From: DSUN01 sp035527715
GTDB taxonomy: Bacteria > Planctomycetota > PUPC01 > DSUN01
NCBI GenBank assembly: GCA_035527715.1
Contig: DATKZY010000254.1
Coordinates: forward strand, 1-64,000
Reading direction: 5' to 3'
DNA: 64,000 nucleotides
A program made the position numbers and the translations under genes. The number at the start of each line of letters is the position of its first letter. Position 1 is the stretch's first letter. The notes below the pieces were generated by a model that did not search any database, was not told where the DNA came from, and saw only the letters and a program-made list of their open reading frames with translations. Shown here piece after piece: positions 26,491-35,124 of the stretch.

Positions 26491-27651
26491 TCAGGTGCCA
26501 AACGTGCCCTCGACGCTCATGGTCTTGCCCGCGCCCTTCTTCGAGGCGGATGCTCGAACTCGTTCCTGGAGTTTCTGGCAGAAGAGCTCTTCGTCCACCG
26601 GAATGTCCACCCACGCATCGGTCCAGGCGGAGAGGAGCATGGCGTTGGAGATCTGGAGGCTGTTGATGCCCTCCTGGCCTGGGGCGACGAGGGGCGTGCC
26701 CTTGAGGATGGCCTCGACCCACTTGCGGGTGACCTCGACGTGGCCGCCGCCCCCGCTGCGGACGGGGATGTCGCACTTCCAGCACTCGGGCTCGCCGAAG
26801 CCGCCCTTGTACTCGCGGATGTGCTGGCTGGCGGGCACCCGCGTGCGCCAGAAGGTGAGGGCGCCGCCCTCGAGGACGATCTTGCCGTTGTCGCCCGTGA
26901 TCTCGAGGCGGTTCGTGCCGGGGGCCTCGCCAGTGGTGGTGAGGAAGAGGCCCGTGGCGCCGTTGGGGTATTCGACGTAGGCGGTCGCCTCGTCCTCGAC
27001 CTCGATGTCGTGGTACTTTCCGAAGGCGACGAAGGCGCGGACGCGGCTGGGCATGCCGCAGATCCACTGCCAGAGGTCGAGGTTGTGGGGGCACTGGTTG
27101 ATGAGCACGCCGCCGCCCTCGCCGGCCCAGGTGGCGCGCCAGCCGCCGCTGTCGTAGTAGCTCTGGGCGCGATACCAGGTGGTGATGATCCACACGCTGC
27201 GCTTCATCGCGCCCAGCTCGCCCGAGGCGATCAGCTCCTTGAGCTTCTGGTAGACGGGCACGGTGCGCTGGTTGAACATGAGGCCGAAGACCTTGCCCGA
27301 GCGGGCCGCGGCCTCGTTCATCTCGCGCACCTGGCGGGTGTAGACGCCGGCGGGCTTCTCGCTGAGGACGTGCAGGCCGCGCTCGAACGCCGCGACCGCG
27401 ATGGGCGGGTGGAAGTAGTGGGGCGTCGCGATCACGATCGCGTCCGCCACCTTGGCGTCGAGGAGGGCGTCGGAGCTGTCGAACGTCGCGATGCCCTCGC
27501 CCAGGTGTTCCTTGGCCCAGGTGAGGCGCGCGGGCGCCACGTCGCACACCGCGGTGAGCCGCGCGTTGGGCACTTCGCCCTTCCGCAGGTAGTTCGCGTG
27601 GTGGCTGCCCATGCCGCCAAGGCCGACGATGCCAATCCGGACGGGCTCCAT
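26491..27651 (-). CDS. Gfo/Idh/MocA family oxidoreductase
   Basis: A 386-residue NAD(P)-dependent sugar or inositol dehydrogenase-like protein. The N-terminal Rossmann domain starts RIGIVGLGGMGSHHANYL; the EKPAG motif follows in LHVLSEKPAG, and the C-terminal alpha/beta domain contains GGVLINQCPHNLDLWQWICG, where the His-Asn-Leu-Asp region is the usual catalytic/substrate area. No signal peptide is seen, so it is probably cytoplasmic. The ATG at 27651 is eight bases after AAGGAG; a longer frame to 27693 has no support. A TAGAAT-like -10 lies upstream, with no clear -35. The substrate is unknown. Confidence 0.93.
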   Translation of the reverse strand: MEPVRIGIVGLGGMGSHHANYLRKGEVPNARLTAVCDVAPARLTWAKEHLGEGIATFDSSDALLDAKVADAIVIATPHYFHPPIAVAAFERGLHVLSEKPAGVYTRQVREMNEAAARSGKVFGLMFNQRTVPVYQKLKELIASGELGAMKRSVWIITTWYRAQSYYDSGGWRATWAGEGGGVLINQCPHNLDLWQWICGMPSRVRAFVAFGKYHDIEVEDEATAYVEYPNGATGLFLTTTGEAPGTNRLEITGDNGKIVLEGGALTFWRTRVPASQHIREYKGGFGEPECWKCDIPVRSGGGGHVEVTRKWVEAILKGTPLVAPGQEGINSLQISNAMLLSAWTDAWVDIPVDEELFCQKLQERVRASASKKGAGKTMSVEGTFGT

Positions 27652-27726
27652 GCCTTCTGCTCCTTGACACAGAGGGGAGGGACGGGAGGGCATATTCTAC
27701 CGAAAACGCTCGTCCCTCGCCACTGG

Positions 27727-30700
27727 CTACACCGGCTCGCCCGCAATCTGCTCGGGCAGCGGCTTGTCGCGGCTCACGAGGGTGTAGAGGACCGGGAGGA
27801 TGATGAGCGTGAGGGCGAGCGAGCTGACCAGCCCGCCGAAGATGACGGCGACGAGCGGCCTCTGGATCTCGGAGCCGGATCCCGTCGCCCACAACAGCGG
27901 CAGCAGGCCGAGCAGCGTGGTCAGCGTGGTCATGAGCAGGGGACGCACTCGCAGCCGACAGGCATCGAGGACCGCCTCGCGCACCGGCAGGCCGTCGGCG
28001 CGCAACTGGTCGAAGAAGCTCACGAGCACGAGGCCGTTCTCCACGGCCACGCCGAAGAGGGCGATGAAGCCGATGGAGGCCGACACGCTGAGGTTGATCC
28101 GCAGGAGCCAGATGGCCAGGATGCCGCCCACGAGGGCGAATGGCAGGTTCACGAGCACGAGGAGCGCGCTCCTCAGGGAGCCCAGGGAGCTGAAGATCAT
28201 CACGAAGATCAAGAGCAGCGCCACCGGCACGACGAGACGCAGACGCTCCATGGCACGCTGCTGGTTCTCGAACTGGCCGCCCCACGCGATGCGATAGCCC
28301 TGGGGGAGGCCCTGCTCGATGGCGGCGAGCTTCTGCTTCGCCTCCTCGACGAAGCCCCCGATGTCCCGCTCCCGCACGTTGCACTCGACGACCAGCCGCC
28401 GGCTGGAGTCCTCGCGGCTCACCTGGGCGGGCGTCTGGACCTCGCGGATTCGCGCCAGGTCGCCCAGCGGCACCTGGTAGCCCGCCGGCGAGGGCACGAG
28501 CAGGCGCTCGAGCGCCTCGATGTCGCTGCGGTCCTCGGCCGGGTAGCGCACCTGCACGGCGAAGCGCCGCTGCCCCTCGAACACCGTGGTCGCCACTTTG
28601 CCGCCGACCGCGGCCTCGATGAGCAGGTTGATGTCCGCCGCGTTCACCTTGTGCCGCGCCATCGCCGCGCGGTCCATCTGCACCTCCAGTTCCGAGAAGC
28701 CAGAGACCTGCTCGATCTTGATGTCGGCGGCCCCCCGGATGGATGAGAGAAGGGGGGCCATCTCCTCCGCGATCGCGCGCAACGTGTCCATGTTGGCGTT
28801 GTCGCCCGAGATCTTGATGGCAACATCCGACTTGATGCCGCTGATCAGCTCGTTGACGCGGAGCGCGATGGGCTGCGAGAAGGCGGCGCTGAGGCCCGGG
28901 AACGCGGCCAGCTCATCACGAACGGCCTGGACGAGTTGTTCCTTCGTGCGCCCCGGCGCCCATTGCTCCCTCGGCTTGAGCATGACGAAGATGTCGCTCT
29001 GCTCCGGCCCCATCGGGTCTTCGGCGATCTCGGCGCGGCCCGTCTTGGACACGACGGTGGTGGCCTCGGGGATGGCGGCGAGGAGGCGACGCTCGATGGC
29101 CGAGCACTGGAGGGCCGAGCCCTCGCCGCTGGCCGTGGGGAGGCGGACGACGTTGATCGCGAGCGCCCCCTCGTCGAGCGCGGGCAGGAACTCGGTGCCG
29201 ATCTGGGGCAGCACCGAGAAGGCGCCGACCAGTGCGGCCGCCGCAACCGCCACGGTGACCCATCGGCCCCGCAGGGCGAGCCGCAGAATCGGGGTGTAGC
29301 CGGCCACGATGGCCCGCACGAGGATGTTCCCCCGCGCCTGCGCGGCGGAGCGTTTGACCAGGAGCGACCCCAGCACGGGCACCACGGTGAGCGACGCGAC
29401 GAGCGAGCCGACCATCGCGAAGCACATTGTCAGCGCCAGGGGCTTGAACATCTTGCCCTCGAGCGACTCGAGCGTGAAGAGCGGCAGGAAGACGACCAGG
29501 ATGACCAGGATGGCGAACATCACGGGGCGTGCGACCTCGCGCACGGCGCCCAGGGCGATCTCCACGCGCGAGAGCCCCGTCTCCGCCTTCTCGCACATGT
29601 GCCGCGCGATGTTCTCCGTCACCACGATCCCGCCGTCCACCACCATGCCCACGGCGATGGCCAGGCCGCCCAGGCTCATCAGGTTGGCCGTCACCCCTTG
29701 CCACCCCATCAGCAGGAAGGCGGTCGCAGCCGCCACGGGCACCGTGAAGGCCACGGTGAGTGCCGCGCGCAGGTCCCACAGGATCAGGAACAGCACCGCG
29801 ATCACGAAGATGGAGCCCTGAAGCAGCGCGCCCGACACGGTGTTCACGCAGGCCTGGATGAGCGACGACCGGTCATAGAACGGCTCGACCTTCACCCCCG
29901 GCGGCAGGGTCTTCTGAATCTCCGGCACCGCCGCGCGCACGCGGTCCACCACGGTCTTCGAGTTCGCGTCCTTCAGCATGATGGTCATGCCGATGACGGT
30001 CTCGCCCTCGCCGTTGCGGGTGACGACGCCGTGGCGGGTCTGCTGGCCGATCTTCACCTCGGCCAGGTCTTTCAGGTAGACGGGCGTGCCGTCCTCGGCC
30101 TTGAGCACGATTCGCTCGATGTCGGCCACGCCGTGCAGCAGGCCCTTCGACACGATGTTGATCTGCTCCCAGTCCTTCACGATGAAGCCGCCGGGGGCGT
30201 TGGCGTTGTTGGCCTCCAGGGCCTCGAGAATGTCGCGGAGCGAGATGTCGTACTTCAGCAGCTTCGCCGGGTCGGGCACGACGTGGAACTGCTTGACGAG
30301 TCCGCCGAAGCTGTTCACCTCGGTGAGCCCTGGGAGGCGGCGAAGCTGGGGCGCGACGACCCAGTCCTGAAGCGTTCGCAGCTCCATCAGGTCGGCTTCA
30401 TTCTCGCGCAGCGCGGCGCCGCACTCGGGGCACTTGCCCGGCTCCTCCGACCAGACGCGGGGGTGGTCGGGGCAGTAGTGGCCGGCGAGGAGGGCGTACT
30501 GGTAAATCTCGCCGAGGCCGGTCGAGATGGGGCCCAGCTCGGGCTCGACGCCCTCGGGGAGTTGCTCGCGCGCCGAGGCGAGGCGCTGGAAGACCAGCTC
30601 GCGGGCGAAATAGATGTCCACAGAGTCCTCGAAGATGACGACCACTTGCGAGAGGCCGCTCTTCGAGAGCGAGCGCACCTGCTGCACGTCGGGCAGGCCG

Positions 30701-30921
30701 CCCATCTCGACCTCGATGGGGAAGGTGATGAGGCGCTCGACCTCGCCGGGGGCGAGGCCGGGCGTGTTGGTGAGCACCATCACCTGCACGTTGGTCACGT
30801 CGGGGAAGGCATCAATCGGCAGCCGCCGCCAGGCCACGAACCCGGCGGCGAGCAGCAGAATGCCGCCGAGGATCACCAGCAAGCGCTGGCGAAGGACGAA
30901 CTGAAGGGCGTGATCGAGCAT
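27727..30921 (-). CDS. CusA/CzcA-type heavy-metal RND pump with a Cys/His insert
   Basis: A 1064-residue inner-membrane RND transporter that would export metal cations across the envelope with the adaptor and TolC-like proteins encoded upstream. The N-terminal RRLPIDAFPDVTNVQVMV is typical of the heavy-metal branch, as is GGLAIAVGMVVDGGIVVTEN in the membrane domain. About twelve membrane helices are expected from the hydrophobic blocks. Unusual: within the first porter region, between GEIYQYALLAG and LRTLQDWVVAPQL, there is an insert with C150, H153, C164 and C167 (CPDH...CPEC). It resembles the small heavy-metal-binding (HMBD-like) zinc-ribbon usually found on adaptors or P-type ATPases. It is last in the operon. 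The metal is uncertain; Cu/Ag or Zn/Co/Cd are the family choices. Confidence 0.95.
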   Translation of the reverse strand: MLDHALQFVLRQRLLVILGGILLLAAGFVAWRRLPIDAFPDVTNVQVMVLTNTPGLAPGEVERLITFPIEVEMGGLPDVQQVRSLSKSGLSQVVVIFEDSVDIYFARELVFQRLASAREQLPEGVEPELGPISTGLGEIYQYALLAGHYCPDHPRVWSEEPGKCPECGAALRENEADLMELRTLQDWVVAPQLRRLPGLTEVNSFGGLVKQFHVVPDPAKLLKYDISLRDILEALEANNANAPGGFIVKDWEQINIVSKGLLHGVADIERIVLKAEDGTPVYLKDLAEVKIGQQTRHGVVTRNGEGETVIGMTIMLKDANSKTVVDRVRAAVPEIQKTLPPGVKVEPFYDRSSLIQACVNTVSGALLQGSIFVIAVLFLILWDLRAALTVAFTVPVAAATAFLLMGWQGVTANLMSLGGLAIAVGMVVDGGIVVTENIARHMCEKAETGLSRVEIALGAVREVARPVMFAILVILVVFLPLFTLESLEGKMFKPLALTMCFAMVGSLVASLTVVPVLGSLLVKRSAAQARGNILVRAIVAGYTPILRLALRGRWVTVAVAAAALVGAFSVLPQIGTEFLPALDEGALAINVVRLPTASGEGSALQCSAIERRLLAAIPEATTVVSKTGRAEIAEDPMGPEQSDIFVMLKPREQWAPGRTKEQLVQAVRDELAAFPGLSAAFSQPIALRVNELISGIKSDVAIKISGDNANMDTLRAIAEEMAPLLSSIRGAADIKIEQVSGFSELEVQMDRAAMARHKVNAADINLLIEAAVGGKVATTVFEGQRRFAVQVRYPAEDRSDIEALERLLVPSPAGYQVPLGDLARIREVQTPAQVSREDSSRRLVVECNVRERDIGGFVEEAKQKLAAIEQGLPQGYRIAWGGQFENQQRAMERLRLVVPVALLLIFVMIFSSLGSLRSALLVLVNLPFALVGGILAIWLLRINLSVSASIGFIALFGVAVENGLVLVSFFDQLRADGLPVREAVLDACRLRVRPLLMTTLTTLLGLLPLLWATGSGSEIQRPLVAVIFGGLVSSLALTLIILPVLYTLVSRDKPLPEQIAGEPV

Positions 30922-30952
30922 TGCGAGAGCCTCAGAAGAAGATCGAGAATTA

Positions 30953-30978
30953 GGACGACGACGAGGACGAGGACGATT
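30953..30978. repeat. GACGA-rich low-complexity tract
   Basis: GGACGACGACGAGGACGAGG followed by ACGATT, in the 94-base gap between the adaptor gene and the pump gene. It is similar in style to the tract at 26370-26448. Confidence 0.7.
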
Positions 30979-31015
30979 GGGTGGGGACGAACTGTCCCCC
31001 GGGCGGCTAGTCCGC

Positions 31016-32836
31016 TCACCCCGCGCCCATCTTGGCGCGCAGGATGTCGCTCTTGAGCATGAAGGCGCCGCCCGCGGCCACCGTGGCATCGGGCTCGAGG
31101 CCGCTGACGATCTCCACGAGGCGGCCCTGGCTCCGGCCCGTCACCACGTCGCGCCGCAGCCAGAGGCCGTCCTTCATCTCCTGGAACACGAACGGCTTGC
31201 CTTCGTCGGAGAGCACGGCGTCGCGCGGCACCAGGGCCGCCTGCTTGCCGGAGGCGAACTTCACCTCGACGGCCGCGAACATTCCGGGTTTGAGTTTGCC
31301 CTGCGCGTTGTCCACCTGCACGCGCACCTTGACCGTGCGCGTATGCTCGTCCACGGTGCTGCCCACGAGGTCCACGGCGCCGCAGAAGGGCTCGTCGCCG
31401 AACGCGGCCACGCGCACGCACGCGTGGGGCGGCTTGCCCTCGGCGAGGGCGGCGTGGAGGGGACCGAGGTCGCGCTCGTAGACGCTGCACCAGACCCACA
31501 GGTTCGACAGGTCGCCGAGGGTGAAGAGGCTTTCCTTGGCCTCGACGAATTTCCCCTCGGCGGCGCTGCGGGCGAGGATGGTGCCGGCCCGCGGGGCCGT
31601 CACCTGCAGGAGGGCGATGCCGCCGTTGTGCTTCGCCTGGGGGAACTCCCCGATCGCGGCATCGCTGAGGCCAAAGATGTGGAGCAGTTGCTCGGACGCC
31701 GTGAGGGCGATCTCGGCCTGTCGCGTGGCGCTCTCGGCGCGGAGTTTCTCCAGGCGGAGCCCGAGCTGCGCCTCGTCCACCAGGGCCGCATATTCGGCCT
31801 GGGTCGCCTGGACCTCGTGCTCGGCCTGCTCGAGCTCGGCTCGGCTCGACACCTGCTTCTCGACGAGGGCCTTCTCGCGGTCGTAGACGGACCGGGCCAG
31901 GCGGAGCTTGGCCGCGGCGCCGAGGAGCTTCGAGCGCCACTCGCCCAGCGGGGCCTGCGGCAGGCAATTGCCCTTCAGCAGGTCGCACTTCCCGGGCAGG
32001 CCGTGGTCGGTGGCCAGGTGCGCCAGCGCCTTCTCGAGGGTGCCGCCGAGCGCCGCCTGCCGCTCCTGCTCGCGGCGGGCCAGGTCGAGCTTCGTCCAGG
32101 CGTCCAGGTAGGCCGCCTTGGCCACGCCGAACTCCGCCGAGTGGACCACCGCCAACACGTCGCCCTCCTTCACCGGCTGCCCGAGGAGGGCGTGGACGCG
32201 CACGACGCGGCCCGTGGCGGGCGGCGCCACGTCCACGACCCGCGTCTCGTCGAGCTGCACCTGGCCGGTCAGCCGCATTGCACTCGCAAGTTCCTGGTGC
32301 TGGACCTTGGCCGGCTTGAGGAGCGCCTTCGCCACGTCCGGCTGCACCTTGACGGCGCCGACCTCGAAGCGGCAGTTGTCGCAGTCAATGATCGCCACGC
32401 CGTGCTCGCACTTGGCTTGGGTGGCGGCTTCGGCGTGGGCCGCCGGCGGCTTGAGCTTCTGCGCGGCCTCGGGGTTGCACTTCACGCACTGGGATTCGGG
32501 CAGGTTGTGCTCGGCGCACCAGTCGCCCTTCGCCTTGAACTGCGCGATGAGGTCGGGGTTGCACTGGGTGCAGGCCGATTCGGGCACGCCGTGGCCGGCG
32601 CACCAGTCCACCCCCTCCTCGTGGCTACAGCTCGCGTGCTCGTCCTCCTTGGCCTCGGCGTGGTCGTGGCCATCGCCCACGCTGTGGCCGCCTGTGTCGG
32701 CGGGGGCTTCCTGCGGCGCGGCGGCGCCCAGGCGAAGCTGAAGGCTGCCCGTGCGCCAGAGGAAGGTGGCGGTGAGCGCGGTGAAGACGAACAGCGCCCA
32801 TCCCGCGTGATTCAGCGCACTCCGGATTCTCTTCAT
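31016..32836 (-). CDS. RND efflux periplasmic adaptor (CusB/CzcB type) with Cys-rich repeats
   Basis: A 606-residue membrane-fusion protein linking the pump to the outer-membrane channel. A single N-terminal membrane segment (about 10-30) anchors it. A metal-binding region follows: His/Asp-rich sequence, then two repeats DWCAGHGVPESACTQCNP and DWCAEHNLPESQCVKCNP, then a CEHG...CDNC unit. The barrel-sandwich/lipoyl halves flank a coiled-coil hairpin (LDLARREQERQAAL to ELEQAEHEVQATQAEY), and VTAPRAGTIL and KVRVQVDNAQGKLKPGMF are typical of the C-terminal adaptor domains. Its start overlaps the stop of the TolC-like gene by four bases (ATGA). Similar WCxxHxxPExxCxxCNP repeats are, to my knowledge, common in planctomycete adaptors. 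Confidence 0.94.
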   Translation of the reverse strand: MKRIRSALNHAGWALFVFTALTATFLWRTGSLQLRLGAAAPQEAPADTGGHSVGDGHDHAEAKEDEHASCSHEEGVDWCAGHGVPESACTQCNPDLIAQFKAKGDWCAEHNLPESQCVKCNPEAAQKLKPPAAHAEAATQAKCEHGVAIIDCDNCRFEVGAVKVQPDVAKALLKPAKVQHQELASAMRLTGQVQLDETRVVDVAPPATGRVVRVHALLGQPVKEGDVLAVVHSAEFGVAKAAYLDAWTKLDLARREQERQAALGGTLEKALAHLATDHGLPGKCDLLKGNCLPQAPLGEWRSKLLGAAAKLRLARSVYDREKALVEKQVSSRAELEQAEHEVQATQAEYAALVDEAQLGLRLEKLRAESATRQAEIALTASEQLLHIFGLSDAAIGEFPQAKHNGGIALLQVTAPRAGTILARSAAEGKFVEAKESLFTLGDLSNLWVWCSVYERDLGPLHAALAEGKPPHACVRVAAFGDEPFCGAVDLVGSTVDEHTRTVKVRVQVDNAQGKLKPGMFAAVEVKFASGKQAALVPRDAVLSDEGKPFVFQEMKDGLWLRRDVVTGRSQGRLVEIVSGLEPDATVAAGGAFMLKSDILRAKMGAG

Positions 32837-34209
32837 GGCTGGCTCCTCTTCTCCTTGGTTTCAATGGGAAGGATGCTCTGGCCGACGAGTCGCTCGAGGT
32901 CGGCCAGGGCCTTGTGGTATTCGGTTTGTGCTTTGATCAGGTCGCCCCGGGCCTGGAAGAGCGTCCGCTCGGCGTCGAGGACATCGAGGAAGCGGAACTT
33001 GCCTTGCCGGAATCCCTCGCTGGCCGCGGCGAAGGCGGCCTGGGCCGCGGGCAGCACTTCGGCCTGGATGCCATGGGCCTCGGCGAAGGCCGCGGCCAGC
33101 TCGCCGTAGGCCTCGGCCAGCTCGCCCCGGGCGCGCGCCTCGGCGGCCCGCCGCTCTTCGCTGGCCTTGGCGACTTGATGCGTCGCCTCCAGGATGGCGC
33201 CCTGGTTGCGGTTTCGCACCGTCAGCGGGAGCGCCCAGCCGAAGAGCCAGCCGAAGGCCCCCGTCTCCCCGAAGTAGCCGAGGCCGGGGGAGAGGTTGAG
33301 GTCGGGGATGCGGTTGGCCTTCTCCAGCTCCAGGGCGGCGCGGCGCTGCTCGGCCTCGTCGGCCCAGCGCTCGAGGTCGGGGTTCTGCGCCAGCAGGCCT
33401 AGGAGGTGTGCCTCGGGCGGCGGCGGACGGACGGCGGCCAGGTCGCCGGCGGCGCGCTCGAACACCGGGTCGGTGCCGCCCCAGAAGGTGACGAGTCGGC
33501 GGCGGGCGGCCGCTGCCTTGTGGCGGGCCTGCTCGCGGGCGATGCGCGCTGAGGCCAGCTCGGCCTTCGCCTTGTGCTCCTCGAGCGGCGACACCTTGCC
33601 CGCCTGCACCTGCTCCGCGACGTTGCGGAGGACCTGTTCCGCCAGGGCGACGAGTTCCTCCTGGAGGGCCACTCGCTCCTGCGCGGCCACCAGGACGATG
33701 AACGCCTTGGCGGTGGCGGTGAGGACGTCGAGGCGCTTCGCCTCGTAGTCCCACGCGGCCAGGCGGCCCTCGGCCTCGGCGGCGCGGAGGCGTTTCAGGC
33801 GCTTGCCGCCCAGCTCGACGACGGTGGTGAGGGTGAGCGAGGACTCGGCGGCGCCGAGGCCCGCCTTGTCGCGCGTGCCGCCGAAGCCCTCGATGCCGAA
33901 CTCCAGCTCGGGGTTGGGCCGAAGGCCCGCCTGGAGCATCCTCGCCTCGGCCACGCGAATGTTCCACGCGCTCTCCGCCAGCTCGGGGCTGCGCAGCAGC
34001 GCCAGGGCCAGCGCGGCGCGCAGCGTGAGCGGCCCCTTCGGCTCCTCGCCGCCCGGGGCCGTGCGGGGCGCGTCAGCGGCCGGCAGCTCCGCGCCCAGCG
34101 GGCGGCGGGGCACGAACGCAACCTGTGGCGCCGGACCCAGCCGGCTGCACCCCACGGCCACGCCGGCCAGGAGGAGCCCGGCGAATCTCGTTCTGAACAG
34201 ACATTTCAT
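32833..34209 (-). CDS. TolC-family outer-membrane channel, lipoprotein (CusC/CzcC type)
   Basis: A 458-residue outer-membrane factor for the metal efflux system. The start chosen (34209) has GGAGAG seven bases before it and gives the lipoprotein signal MKCLFRTRFAG with lipobox VAVGC. Two repeated halves follow, each with long helices: LALLRSPELAESAWNIRVAE with LRPNPELEFGIEG, and later LLAQNPDLERWADEAEQRRA with NRIPDLNLSPGLGYF. The pattern AxxxNPxL and a repeat about 200 residues on is the TolC signature. It is translationally coupled to the adaptor gene downstream. Confidence 0.93.
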   Translation of the reverse strand: MKCLFRTRFAGLLLAGVAVGCSRLGPAPQVAFVPRRPLGAELPAADAPRTAPGGEEPKGPLTLRAALALALLRSPELAESAWNIRVAEARMLQAGLRPNPELEFGIEGFGGTRDKAGLGAAESSLTLTTVVELGGKRLKRLRAAEAEGRLAAWDYEAKRLDVLTATAKAFIVLVAAQERVALQEELVALAEQVLRNVAEQVQAGKVSPLEEHKAKAELASARIAREQARHKAAAARRRLVTFWGGTDPVFERAAGDLAAVRPPPPEAHLLGLLAQNPDLERWADEAEQRRAALELEKANRIPDLNLSPGLGYFGETGAFGWLFGWALPLTVRNRNQGAILEATHQVAKASEERRAAEARARGELAEAYGELAAAFAEAHGIQAEVLPAAQAAFAAASEGFRQGKFRFLDVLDAERTLFQARGDLIKAQTEYHKALADLERLVGQSILPIETKEKRSQP

Positions 34210-34253
34210 CAGCACGCTCTCCGAAACCATTGCCTGCAAAGTGGCCCAGCAAA

Positions 34254-34272
34254 CACAGGCAACATGCCTGTG
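34254..34272. repeat. ATGCCTGTGCC repeat unit, copy 1
   Basis: CACAGGC-AACAT-GCCTGTG, a small hairpin between the TolC-like gene and the small Cys-rich gene. Related units GATGCCTGTGCCACCG lie at about 34401-34415 (inside the next gene) and GATGCCTGTGCCACCC at 45295-45310. Confidence 0.65.
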
Positions 34273-34309
34273 CCGCCGAGGACACTGGTACGCTTGCGGA
34301 GGCGGGCGG

Positions 34310-34750
34310 CTAGATTCGGAGAACAACGCTAAGGAGGGAGAGGTCGAGGACGGAGCGCGGGGGAGGCGAGCGGAAATCGAGGGCGGACAGACAGAGGCAG
34401 GATGCCTGTGCCACCGAAGGCAGAAGCGCCCCGCCTGTGGGAGGAATGGGCTGGGCGCTTGTGCTCTTCACAAGGCGACCACCGTGGGAGGCGTGATGGT
34501 CGGCGGCGGCGAAGCCCAGCGGAATGTCCATGCAGTCGCCGCAGCCGCCCGGGCCCGCGACCCACTGGGCGCCTTGGGCATCGCCTGCCTCGTAGTCGAA
34601 GCACACCGTGCAGCACCTGTGGTCGCTCAGCTCGAGCGCCACATGCCCGTCGGCGCCGATGCACAGTTCGTGCCCGTCGAGCCCGGCCAGTACCACCGAG
34701 GCATAGGCCAGCAGCGCAAGGGCTTGGAGGTGGCGTCGAAACTGCCGCAT
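34310..34750 (-). CDS. Small exported Cys-rich protein of the metal efflux operon
   Basis: A 146-residue protein that I cannot name. The start at 34750 gives a signal peptide (LQALALLAYASVVLAG) followed by HELCIGADGHVALEL, then a CC pair in HRCCTVCFDY and a CGDCMDIPLGF segment; the conserved cysteines and histidines (DHHASHGG) suggest metal or redox binding. Genes with this CIGADGH...CGDC pattern often sit beside heavy-metal efflux genes in planctomycete-like genomes, as I recall. It is first in the operon with the TolC-like, adaptor and pump genes. The C-terminal 30-40 residues, from VAQASCLCL, come from a dispersed GATGCCTGTGCC repeat, so the natural stop may have been lost to its insertion. 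Confidence 0.65.
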   Translation of the reverse strand: MRQFRRHLQALALLAYASVVLAGLDGHELCIGADGHVALELSDHRCCTVCFDYEAGDAQGAQWVAGPGGCGDCMDIPLGFAAADHHASHGGRLVKSTSAQPIPPTGGALLPSVAQASCLCLSALDFRSPPPRSVLDLSLLSVVLRI

Positions 34751-35124
34751 GCACGGCTCCTGCTCTGGACTACCTGTTTCCCCTATCTTCGCAGAGTGAG
34801 CGCGCGGAGTCAAGCCCCTGTTGCTATCTCGGCCATGTCGCCTGAGATGATCGGGATAGGGAGCGGGGGCGGCGTCGCCGGACGGGGGTTCTGTCTCCCC
34901 CTCCCTTGACCAACTTGCGCCCCCCGGTGGGCCTCATGGGGCGCAAGTTGGTCGGGGCAAGAGGCCTGCGCCATTGGTATTTCAGGACTTATGGAGTTAC
35001 CCACATCCATGAGTGTGGGCACGCGCAGGGGCGCAAGATGGCATGACCCACGTATGCGCGGGCCATTGGGCGATCCGGGCAACTTGCGCCCCTCCGGGGG
35101 GGCGCAAGTTGGGGCGCAGGTTGG
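34751..35124. other. Intergenic region with CAACTTGCGCCCC palindromes
   Basis: No gene is seen in these 374 bases. A hairpin has 16-base perfect arms, GACCAACTTGCGCCCC (34908-34923) and GGGGCGCAAGTTGGTC (34938-34953). A second has 13-base arms (35080-35092 and 35099-35111). A fifth half-site, GGGGCGCAGGTTGGTC, ends right at the racemase stop codon (35125). A possible minus-strand -35 (TTGACT, 34812-34807) for the metal operon has only a weak -10. Confidence 0.8.

Noticed and set aside
25208..28384. A single 1058-residue open frame that seems to fuse the oxidoreductase region with GAPDH
   Set aside because: The upstream part is Arg/Pro/Gly-rich shadow sequence of the oxidoreductase and pump genes; GAPDH starts at 26218 with its own ribosome site and promoter.
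26308..28746. 812-residue plus-strand open frame
   Set aside because: Antisense to the oxidoreductase and pump genes; low-complexity Val/Ala/Gly/Asp composition and no motifs. High GC makes such frames common here.
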